From positions 154,778,452-154,842,451 of the forward strand of contig NC_085140.1 in the NCBI RefSeq assembly GCF_024139115.2: a DNA stretch of 64,000 nt, given 5' to 3'. The notes below the pieces were generated by a model. It did not search any database, was not told the origin of the DNA, and worked only from the letters and a program-made list of their open reading frames with translations. The stretch is from Armigeres subalbatus (taxonomy: Eukaryota; Arthropoda; Insecta; Diptera; Culicidae). Of the stretch, positions 23,601-35,600 are shown piece by piece. Within the stretch, counting starts at the first letter, position 1. Each line of letters opens with the position of its first letter. Position numbers and translations under genes: made by a program.

Positions 23601-26600
23601 GACATGAGTGCCTCGGTGGCTTCGTGCGGTGACATCTCGCGAACCTCGGCCACCTTACTAAACCGGACACTTCGTATACTGGAATCATCGCTCTCCGTTC
23701 CGGACACCTGGGCGTCCGCTTTGATCGGGACGAAGGAGGAATCGCTCTGAAAATGGAATGAAGATGCAATTAGTTACGTCACTTGTCCGTTTGAAAATGT
23801 CTAAGAGTTTATTCAGAATGTACCAAACAGGACCGAGGAATAATATCTTGTTGTCCTCTCAGAATTCTGAGAGTTAGAAGCCCGAAAAGTTTTTCGAATT
23901 AATCGAAATTATATTTTTGTCCAAATCGAATTAAGAGGCCGAGATCAAGTTGGTTTATGAAATTTCTCTGAATGACGTACTGTTCTAATACCTTTTTGGA
24001 TGATTGCTGCAGTAAAGAGCGAATAGATACTTTTCCTGTGAGTTTCAATTGAAAGAGTTATGCTTCAATTTCGATTAGAGCCTGAAATCTCAGCAAAATT
24101 ATGTCAAAGTATGAAGGGTACCACTAAAGAAAAAGTTTGCGATCAGTGAAATGAGAATATGTATGAGGAATTGAATTTAAATGTTTGATTTAAATATCTA
24201 GAGCAGCGATTCTCAACCTGAAGTACATGTACCCCTGGGGGTACCTCGAACAAAAATACGTAATGGCGGATGTATTACAATTTTGACAAAAAAAATATCG
24301 ATAATGTTTTGATAATTGTATATTATTTTATTTCAAAACTTTGTATTGTACATAACGGGTGGTAACTAAAAATTGGAATGAAAAAAATGGCTCGGGATAA
24401 AAAATACAAAGAAGTACAGTTCAATCTGATATATGTTATATAAAGAGTTGTCCTTAGTCTTCAAACTTAGACTAATGAATATTGGCATACGATCCATGGT
24501 ACGTCGTGCGGTGCAGTTTAGTCTTGCTGGTATAACATGACCGCTGTATGGTCCTACCACATCGATTTTCGGAATGCTGCTTCTGATCCTGCTTATGAGG
24601 TACTTCGTATTTTTGGCCCTAAAATCACCTTTGTATACAATGGAGCTGAGTAGATCAAATAATGCTATGACAGTTTTCGAAACATTTTCGTTTGACCGTG
24701 TACTTTTCCCATGATCTTTTTTCACTTGAGAAATTTCCAATGCACGCCGCAATATTTCTTGTTCCTACGGCATGTTGTGAGCAATGTTGGAGTGAAAGTG
24801 TGTGTGTGACAATTCTAAGGATTAATTCTAAGGATTATTGTTCTGAAAGAAAAGTATTGAAGTCATTCCAATTTTTTAGTTGCCACCCGTCAATATGCAC
24901 GGCGATTAGTGAATCAAAGTCTATTAAATCCTGCCCACCACAACCAGCACAGTGTATGAAGGGCTGTTGGATGAAAGATCTGAAAAAGAACTTCAAATGC
25001 AATCTACCTGATCGAAACAAAATGTTGAATAATATATTAAGAATATGCCTCTGAACTAAAATCTTAAATTTAAATATTTGGAAATCTTCATTTGAGAGAC
25101 ATGAAGGCTTTTTATTTTTTTCAAAAAGCGCAGATGCTTCGTTGCAAGAGACTGGAAACCGCCTTCTACGCGTGTCGAAAGTCTCCTTTCATGCTGGTCC
25201 TAAGCCTCCTTTGCAATGATTTGGAAGTCTCCGATCAAGATGCTAAGAAACTTCTTTTCAAGAGGCTTGGATGCTTTCTTTCCTAAGGCTCAAATGCCTC
25301 CTTTCAAGATACTCGGAAGCTTCGTTTCAAGACTCTCGAAAGCCTTTTTTCAAACAAGAGGCGTGGAAACTTATTTTCAAGATGCTTGAATGCTTCTTTC
25401 AAGAGGCTTGGATGCTTCTTTCAAGAGGCTCGGAAGCCTCCTTTCAAGAGGCTCGGAAGCCTCCTTTCAAGAGGCTCGGAAGCCTCCTTTCAAGAGGCTC
25501 GGAAGCCTCCTTTCAAGAGGCTCGGAAGCCTTCTTTCCAGAGGCTCGGAAGCCTCCTTTCAAGAGGCTCGGAAGCTTTCTATCAAGAGGCTCGGAAGCCT
25601 CCTTTCAAGAGGCTCGGAAGCCCCCTTTCAAGAGGCTCGGAAGCCTCCTTTCAAGAGGCTCGGAAGCCCCCTTTCAAGAGGCTCGGAAGCTTCCTTTCAA
25701 GAGGCTCGCCTCCTTTCCAGAGGCTCGGAAGCCTCCTTTCAAGAGGCTCGGAAGCCTCCTTTCAAGAAGCTCGGAAGCCTCCTTTCAAGAGGCTCGGAAG
25801 CCTCCTTTCAAGAGGCTCAGAGTCTCCTTTCCAAGAGGCTCAGAAGCCTCCTTTCAAGAGGCTCAGAAGCCTCCTTTCAAGAGGCTCAGAAGCCTCCTTT
25901 CAAGAGGCTCAGAAGACTCCTTTCAAGAGGCTCAGGCCTCCTTTCAAGAGGCTCAGGAAGCCTTCTTTCAAGAGGCTCAGAAGCCTCCTTTCAAGCGGCT
26001 TGGAAGCCTCCTTTCAAGAGGCACAGAAGACTGCTTTCAAGAGGCTCTGAAGCCTCCTTCAAGAGGCTCAGAGCCTCCTTTCAAGAGGCTCAGAGCCTCC
26101 TTTCAAGAGGCCTCAGACGCCTCCTTTCAAGAGGCTCGGAAGCCTCTTTTCGAGAGGCTCGCAAGCCTCCTTTCGAGAGGCTCGGAAGCCTCCTTTCAAG
26201 AGGCTCGGAAGCCTCCTTTCAAGAGGCTCGGAAGCCTCCTTTCAAGAGGCTCGGAAGCCTCCTTTCAAGAGGCTCGGAAGCCTCCTTTCAAGAGACTCGG
26301 AAGCCTCCTTTCAAGAGGCTTGGAAGCCTCCTTTCAAGAGGCTCGGAAGCATCCTTTCAAGAGGCTCGGAAGCATCATTTCAAGAGGCTCGGAAGCCTCC
26401 TTTCAAGAGGCTCGGAAGCCTCCTTTCAAGAGGCTCCGAAGTCTCCTTTCAAGAGGCTCAGAAGTCTCCTTTCAAGAGGCTCGGAAGTCTCCTTTCAAGA
26501 GGCTCAGAGCCTCCTTTCAAGAGGCTCAGAAGCCTCCTTTCAAGAGGCTCAGAAGCCTCCATTCAAGAGGACCGGAAGCCTCCTTTCAAGAGGCTCAGAA

Positions 26601-29600
26601 GCCTCCTTTCAAGAGGCTCAGGCTTCCTTTCAAGAGGCTCAGAAGCCTCCTTTCAGGAGGCTCAGGCCTCCTTTCAAGAGGCTCAGGAAGCCTCCTTTCA
26701 AGAGGCTCAGGCCTCCTTTCAAGAGGCTCAGAAGCCTCCTTTCAAGAGGCTCAAGCCTCCTTTCAAGAGGCCTGAAGCCTCCTTTCAAGAGGCTCGGAAG
26801 CCTCCTTTCAAGAGGCTCGGAAGCCTCCGTTCAAGAGGCTCGGAAGCCTCCTTTCAAGAGGCTCGGAAGCCTCCTTTCAAGAGGCTCGGAAGCCTCCTTT
26901 CAAGAGGCTCGGAAGCCTCCTTTCAAGAGGCTCGGAAGCCTCCTTTCAAGAGGCTCAGACCCGTCATTTCAAAAGCTCGGAAGTCTCTTTCAAGAGGCTC
27001 GGAAGCCTCCTTTCAAGAGGCTCGGAAGCCTCCTTTCAAGAGGCTCGGATGTCTCCTTTCAAGAGGCTCGGAAGTCTCCTTTCAAGAGGCTCGGAAGCCT
27101 CCTTTCAAGAGGCTCGGAAGCCTCCTTTCAAGAGGCTCGGAAGCCTCCTTTCAAGAGGCTCGGAAGCCTCCTTTCAAGAGGCTCGGAAGCCTCCTTTCAA
27201 GAGGCTCAGAAGCCTCCTTTCCAGAGCCTCGAAAGCCTCCTTTCCAGAGGCTCGGACCCCTCCTTTCAAGCGGCGCGGGCCTCCTTTCAAGAGGCTCGCA
27301 AGCCTCCTTTCCAGAGGCTCGGAAGCCTCCTTTCAAGAGGCTCGGAAGCCTCCTTTCAAGAGGCTCGGAAGCCTCCTTTCAAGAGGCTCGGAAGCCTCCT
27401 TTCAAGAGGCTCGGAAGCCTCCTTTCAAGAGGCTCGGAAGCCTCCTTTCAAGCGGCCTCAGGCTTCCTTTCATGAGGCTCAGAAGCTTCCTTTCAAGAGG
27501 CTCGGAAGCCTCCTTTCAAGAGGCTCGGAAGCCTCCTTTCAAGAGGCTCGGAAGCCTCCTTTCAAGAGGCTCGGAAGCCTCCTTTCAAGAGGCTCGGAAG
27601 CCTCCTTTCAAGAGGCTCGTGAGCCTCCTTTCAAGAGGCTCGGAAGCCTCCTTTCAAGAGGCTCGGAAGCCTCCTTTCAAGAGGCTCGGAAGCCTCCTTT
27701 CAAGAGGCTCGGAAGCCTCCTTTCAAGAGGCTCGAAAGCCTCCTTACAAGAGGCTCGGAAGCCTCCTTTCAAGAGGCTCGAAGGCCTCCTTTCAAGAGGC
27801 TCGGAAGCCTTCTTTGAAGAGGCTTAGTTGCGTCCTTTCGAGGTGCTCAAAAGTATCTATACAATAGGCTTGGAAGCCTCCACAAGTCCACAAAGTATTG
27901 TAGGAAGCTTCTTGATGTATAAGCATTGAATGTGAAAATTTCACGGAATAACGAAAATTTCAGACAAATTTTTGGAGACCTTATGTCACGGTAATTTTCA
28001 GGTCTGTTTTTCGCCTCCATGGGCATAAATGTATCATCGTGTTAGCCTCATGATATACGAATGCAAAAATGGTAACTCGGCTCAGAAACCTCGCCGTTAA
28101 CAATTGTGGAATTGCTTAATGACTAAGCTGCTAGGCGACAATGTCAAAGTGGGGGATGTAATGCCAATAAGAAGAAGGAAATGAGTTACTTTTATTTTCA
28201 TTTACAGCAAAAAATAGGGGGTACCTCAATGAATGCAAAAGACCTAAGGGGTACCTCTCTAGAAAAAGGTTGAGAACCGCTAATCTAGAGCTTGAATTTG
28301 TAAATATTATAATTAAATGTACCGTGAAAGCACCATATTTATTTTGACACAGTGAACTATTATTGAGGTTTTTAAGCACTGCCTATTTGTCTGATGAGTT
28401 TAATAAGGAACATCACAATGCATCGTAAGCCTAATTTGACGCAGTACATTTTGTTTCAAGGTTCAGCTTAGAAGGAAAAGCTTACTCATAATGTTCAGCT
28501 GTCAGGTCATAGTGGTCAGCGGGTCAAAAATTCTCAAGCATTTTGCGCAAAATAAATGATCATTGATCCTTAGCACTGTGGCTAAGAAAGCGAAAAATAG
28601 ACGCATTATGAGTATAAGTTCCATATATTTTATTGTAGTACGTTGATTCTTCATCAATAATGTGCTTTTTATGTCATATTTGCAAAGAAGAAGAGCAAAT
28701 AAAGCCACCTAGCTTGATTCTTTGAAATATTTGTGGCAAAAATAAGTTCTATAAATCATTTGATATGAAAATGCGCCATGTTTGGATCTGTGTTAATTAT
28801 GGTGCTTCTACGGTAGATAATGCGGTGGTTCAAAAAATGATTTTGCTCCACAACACTCATCTGATTCTCATGTTCTGAGTGTCTTTAGAAAATTTGAGCT
28901 GATTTGGATGAAAACTGATTTAGCCCAAGACGTTTAAAGTTTGTATGGAAATAAGTACGGGGAAATTATTTTTTTATTATATTGTATAGCGCCTCCTTAC
29001 TAAGCGCAGGCGAAAAGAAAACCTACATAGCTGAAAGGAACACTCAAGAGCTTATACTCAGCGAAAACCGCATCTTAATTAGCCGTAGTCATTTGGCCGA
29101 AAGGGTCATTTGGCCGAATAGGACATTTGGCCGAATGTGACATTTTGCAAAAAAAATCATTTGGCCGAATAGGGGCCATCCACGAAGTACGTCACGCCTC
29201 TAGGGGGAGGGGGTTTCTGAGCAGCGTGAAGATCCATACAAAAATTTTAGATGTTTGTTAAAAAAGGATGACGAAGGGGGGAGGAGGGTTGAAAATCGCC
29301 AATTTTTGGTGTTGCACTTTAAGGAAGAAGAAGAAGAAGACTTTAACCCTTATGCGGCCAACAAAAAGAAACACACGTGGATGGCCGACAGGGTACCCGT
29401 GTTCCCATAAATTGATATTCTCATAACTTCAACAATTTTCAACCGATTTGGGTAATTTTGAATGTTTTGGAAATAGAAACTCATATACTTTTTGCCCATT
29501 GCCAAGATTTACAGCTTATGCCCATGGTTATTCAAGAAATCTTTGAAGTAAGGCTTAAGAGTCTACACGTGTAACCAAAGGCCATTCAACCAGTTTCAAA

Positions 29601-32600
29601 TATGCTACAATCTCTTTGCGCTTCTTAAAATTGAAGGTGTTCACAGTATATGCTTCGGGTAATGCAATAATCCCTTAAATGAGATCTTAGTCATCCGAGA
29701 AATCTCTGGAGTATAGCCTAAAGATCTACTCGCGTAACCAAAGGCCTATTATGCAAATTCAAATACGGTACATGCTCTTTGTGGTACTTAGCATAGAATG
29801 CGTTCACAGTATATGTTCCGAGTCATCCAAGAAATCTCTGGAGAAAGACCTTAAGGTCTTCACTCGTAACCATGGGTCTATGGACTTGTCTCAAAAGTGG
29901 TACATGCTTTTTGCGCATCTTGAAATCAAATGTGATCACTACATATATTCTGCGCTATCGAAGAAATCTATCGGATAAGTCCTCTGGCGCCTTCATTGCA
30001 TATGTTCATGGTCATCCAAGAAAACCCTGGAAAAAGCCTTCAGGTCTACACGCGTAACCAGAGATCTTTTAGATTGTTTCAAAAGAGGTGCATGCCCTTT
30101 ATGGTACATAGACAAGAGCGCTTTCATTGCATATGTTGCTGGTCATCCAAGAAAATCCTGGAAAAGGCCTTAAGATCTACACGCGTAGCCAGAGATCTTT
30201 TAGATTGTTTCAAAACTGGTACATAGAATAGAACGTCTTTATTGCATATGTTCATGGTCATCCAAGAAAACCCTGGGAAAGGCCTTTAAATCTGCATGGG
30301 TACCCAGAGATCTTTTGGCTTGTTTCAAAAGTGGTACATGCCCTATGTGGTACATATAATAGAATACGTCCATTGCATATGTTTATGGTCTTCCAAAAAA
30401 AAAAATGCTAGAATAGGCCTCAGGATCTTAACACGTAACCAGATACCTTTCGGACTGTTTCAAAAGTGGCATATGCCCTTTGTGGTACATAGAATATACC
30501 GCTTTCATTGCATATGTTCATGGGTATCCAAGAGAACACTTCCCAAGTAACATTTTAAGTTTTATTCCGCTCTAGGAATGGTTTTCAAGATAAAATAATA
30601 AGATCTAACAATAAAACCCGCTATTACATGACAACCTTGTGATGACCACTATAAGAGTAAGATATGTCCAAGTGGCCCTCTCTAGATTACCACTATAAAC
30701 CTATTATAAGAGTATTTAGAAATCCTTTTTAAACCACTCGCAAAAAAGGGAATTTGGCTGCGGCCGCTGTCAAAAATGTTGCTTATAAAAAGGGAAACAA
30801 AACTTTGCTGGAAAATGATAACAAAATAAATTGTTGATGGCGATCATGATGAGGATGACTATAAAATAATTTTCTTTCAGGATTGTTTTTTAATTCACTT
30901 CTATCCAAATTAGGTGCGCATTAAATTTCATGGTGAAAGCTAGTGGAAAAATAAGATTGAACACCACGCGCCCTCAAAATAATGTAGTTCTGGACATTTA
31001 ATTTGAAATAATTATAACAACAATATCGTAGATCTCAATTGAATTAATTGATTTTTCACCCTAATATATTTGTTATGCATGTAAATCACAAAAAGGGTTT
31101 TACGCGGTGGAAACATTGTTCAATCATGAATTTCAGGGATAAATTGCTGTGACTTAAAATACTTCTCAATTTTCAAGATGGCCATCTTAAATTTATATCA
31201 TGAAAATGTTGCTCTTATTAAACACCGTCATAAGCTCTTTGCTATGCAAATCACCTTATTGGGGTAATCCATTTGACCACATTACGACCGAAAATTTTAG
31301 CTTTAATCGAGCTTTGAAAATATGGTTTATCACGCTCTTTATCACTACCGTAGAGCTGCTCATAAGATTAATAGGCGTTTGACGTTTGAAGCTTTTTCAG
31401 CATACTTATAAGAGATTTATTGATAGCAATAAGAATGACAATAAACCTGAGCACCAGGCTGTGGCGAATGCTATGATAAATCCGCTATAAGAATTAAATA
31501 AATCCAAGAAGCAGGGAAATTGTTACATGCGTTGAACAATCCTCAAGAACTTCACGCGTAACCAGAGTTCTTTCGGCCTATTTGAATAGTTATACATGCC
31601 TTTTATGGTACGTAGAATAGAATGCACCCATTTCAAATGTACATGATCATCCAAGAAAACCCTGAAGTAAGGCATTAGGATCTACACCAGAGATATATCA
31701 GCCTGTTTTAAATTTGGTACATGCCTTTGGGGTCCATGAATAAAATGCGTTCATGGCATATGCTAACGGTCATCCTAGAAATGTATGGAGTAAGACTTCT
31801 AGGTTTACACGAATATCTAGAGGGTCTTTAAGGTCACTCCTTACGGAATCCAAGTTTCAAAGAGCTCGCGTTTTCGGGGGCACACCACTCGATACGGAAG
31901 CAACGCACAACTGTCATTTTTATTGTTTCACGCATGCTGCGACGCAGCAAAACAAAATCATCAAAAATGACACTTGTGCGCCGCCTCCGTATCGATTGGT
32001 GTGCCCCCGAAAACGCGAGCACTTTGAAACTTGGATTCCGTGAGGAGTGTCCTTAATCTAATTTTAATATAGTACATGATCTTTGTGATATTAGCCCGTT
32101 TTTTCCCTCACGTTCTCGGCGTGAAGTTGAATCCTTCCAATTTATTTACATTTTGGATTTCCAAAGAATAGACAACTTCATATTACTGATATGAATGAAG
32201 TTTTGACGTAGAACTACGTCTGTGTTTTCTATATTGGGGTACACTTTACGATTGCAAAAAATCGAAAAACGTCACGAAAATATGATAGACTTTGATCGTT
32301 TATATCTCAGCCGTTTCTCGATGGATTTTCAATTTTCTTGGACCATTCGATCAAAGAAGAGTCAACGCTTCATACCCGAAGTACACTGAAGTCGTTTTTT
32401 ATGCGGTTTTCCTTACACGAATCGCTTTTTTATGTGATTTTTTATTACTCGAATTTCGGGATTTCCGGGGATCATTCAGACATATTTTGGGACTTACACG
32501 GTATTTTACGTTGTTTTAATTCACGCGGCTCATATCCTCCGCGTAAAAACCGACTCCAGTGTGTTGTAATATTTATGTATGATAATATTTACTATTGAAA

Positions 32601-35600
32601 ACTTGCTTACAGTTTAGCAACCGGTTTCGGTGAATCAGTCAATCTCGTAAGTGCATCCCAAGCTTCTTCTTCCATAGCACTACATTCCAACTGGATTTTG
32701 GCCTGCTTTTCAGCTTATAATCTTTTAGCATTTCTTTAATTATTATTTAATAACTTCTATGCCCGCCATTGCATTAGGATGTATCTTGTGTTGCAAAGTC
32801 AATGGATACACTATGCCCAGGGTGTCGAGAATGTTTCCCACCCGAAAACATCCTAGATCCGATCGAGAATAGATCTCGCTATCTCCGAATTCTGTGCCTT
32901 TGTTCGCAAGTCTAACTGGAGACTGCAAGCCAGCATAGACGTCAAATTAATGCAACCTTCAGGGATTATAGCTGATGCAGTTAGATTCGGCTAACTTACA
33001 CGCGCGTGTTTTCTCGAAAGCTTGAGGGCGTTTGACGGCAGCTTCTCGCTTACGTCTTTTGAAGAAGATGAAAGGGCTCGGAATGCTCTTCGCTGCTGCA
33101 GTGGATACGTTCTGGACAACTTTATTCGGCTCGGTTTTGGTGATTCCTAGGTGTCTGCCGGAGTAAACGAAAAGTCCGATGCAACTTACGTGAAGGAATA
33201 ATAATTATTATCAATAAACTGTCAAACTTCTTTGTCGCGTCTACTCTTACTTCCTTCATAGGATGTCCACCAAATGCCGTTGACAGCCCAGCTTTCACAA
33301 TATTCTTAGTGGCTGGGTGCTTAGTCTATGTTCCAGTTTGCGGCGCTGATGATTGCAGCGGTAGACTATCAGTCAGGGTTGTGCTGATCCATTCTAATAC
33401 GATAATTATTGGAATTGTCATTTGATAACTATGAATAGTAGGCGAGTTATCATCGGCGATAACGTATATGGAGATGAGTGTTCGACTGTAATATTCTGTA
33501 ATTATGTTGTTATATTCGGCTTTGCAGTCCAAGAACTCGGTCAAAACGATAATTTTATGTTTGTCAAACATAAAATTATCGTTTTGACCGAGTTCTCGGA
33601 CTGCAAAGCCGAATATAACAACATAATTATCGGCGATAACTTTTCAAATTTTAGAATCGATTGATAATAAACACAAAATTATCATTTTAATGTAAACCTA
33701 ACTTTTACCAATTTAATGTCAACAATGATGTTCAAACGGATGTTAAGCATTGTGTTTTGGTGTTATGTAGGAAAATTTGTCAAAAGTAGCATTTACCAAT
33801 GCTTCGAATCGAGGTACAATTATCGAACAATTCTTAGTCTCTTGCGAGTTTTTATCAATTGATAATTTGGATATGTGATCGCTTGAGAGTGTTGTTCATC
33901 CTCGATTATCCAGGGTTCGGAATCTTCACTCAATCTCAGGAACACAGGATAAACAACGCAAAACGTTTGCTTTGGTCTCATCGAACATAAAAGTCGAAAA
34001 CCTGTACATTACATACAGCTACGTAGTTCAACGTCACCTTTGCGTACAACCCGATCGGGCTGCACCTTTGAGTTTTTATACTACCTGGAACCAACAATAA
34101 CTACTTGGAATGCTAATATATCAAGATGAGGTTTCACATCTTGTTTATTATTCAATAACTGCCCAGAGCTAATGACAACAACTTGAACTACTTGAAATGC
34201 AAACATATACCAATAGTCTTCCGTTCGTGGGTTGATCTGCAGATAATTCCTATATGGAGTTCATAGACTACCTAGTACCACGGCAAAAACAAAAACTACA
34301 GCAGACGTTCGATAACTGCAAGTCATTTAACTGCAATGCTTATTAACTGCAATTCGATAGTTGCAACAGTTTTACAGTTATCGGACTGCTCAACTTCAAA
34401 CCGATGTCAGACTCAATGACAGCTGCATTGCGCTGCACATTTAAATGCACTTTTATTGCATCTGACATCGATTGACAACCGTTTGACGTCTAGAGTGCGT
34501 TGCAGTTATCGAACGGCATTCGATAATTGAAAAGTAAACATTTTGCAGTTCAGAGGTGAGCCAGCCGAGGGCTGAAAACCTCTTAAATAAAGACGATAAT
34601 AATAATAATTTTGCAGTTATCGAACGGCTACTGTACTAGGAATGCGTACATTCACTCAGATAAGGGTGACCCGATTTTGTCACTCCCAGATTTTGTCTAC
34701 CCCTGATTTTGCCTAACCCGATTTTATCACGTTTTCGACCCAATTTACCGCAAACAATAAAGATTTTCATGAAATAACTTTCACTGCTTGTAGCTTATTA
34801 AGAATCATTTATGAGTACCTGTTAATAAGTTTGTAAGTCTCTTCGACAAAAAAAATACGGATTCCATTCACGTATTTTGTCTTGCCTTCATTACGGAGCC
34901 TACGACAATGAAAATAACTACTTAAAATACATACAAAAATATATCAAGAAGGGGTCTCACAATTTGTTTATTTTCAAATAACTGCCTCCATTAAGGAGGT
35001 TGATCCGTCGACCTTGACTCTATTTCATAGACTACCTGGAGCTCAAGACAACAACAAGAACTACTTGGACATACATATACAACATATACCAAGATGGGGT
35101 CATAAAACTTGTTTATTCTTCAATAACTGCCTCCATTACGAAGATTGATCCACATACCTTGACTCTATGGAGTTCGCAGACTACCTGGAACCAATGACAA
35201 CAAGAACTACTTAGAATACAAACAAATACCATGAAGGCGTCACACAACTTGTTTATTCTTCAATAACTGCCCCCGTTACCAAGGTCGAACCCCATACCTT
35301 GACTCTATGGAGTTCGTGGACTACCTGGAGTCCTCGACAACAACAAGAACTACTTGAAATGCACACATATACCAAGAAGGGGTCACGCAACTTGTTTATT
35401 CTTCGATAACTGCCTCCATTACGGAAATAGATCCGAAGATCTTGACTGAATGGAGTTCGTAGACTACCTGTAACTCACGACAACAACAAAAACTACATGA
35501 AATACAAATATATTGTTAAGAAAATTATTTTGAGCTTTTTATATACCAAGAAGGGGTCACACAACTTGTTTATTCTTCAATAACTGCCTCCATTACGGAG

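Larger units (their letters stand above)
24204..28282. mobile_element. hAT-type element, 4079 bp, carrying a satellite
   Basis: The left end CAGCGATTCTCAACCTG and the right end, read on the other strand, TAGCGGTTCTCAACCTT, are inverted repeats. Both are followed inside by GGTACCCC-type text. The 8-bp duplication and this end sequence are hallmarks of hAT elements. The interior has 24204-25090 (no transposase motif I can defend), a decayed zone to 25390, a 23-bp tandem array to about 27870, and a right end containing the 3' part of a SINE. It is non-autonomous as it stands. Confidence 0.85.

Noticed and set aside
24366..24752. hAT transposase in the left arm
   Set aside because: Neither strand shows the catalytic or dimerisation motifs clearly; I could not defend the call.
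25386..27827. 813-codon open frame (and two other long frames) reading as a Ser/Phe/Arg repeat protein
   Set aside because: The 23-bp unit contains no stop triplet in any phase, so long frames in all three registers are automatic. There is no promoter, no unique domain, and the frame lies in an intron on the antisense strand within a transposon.
25390..27870. CRISPR-like array
   Set aside because: The repeats are contiguous 23-mers with no unique spacers, and the genome is eukaryotic.
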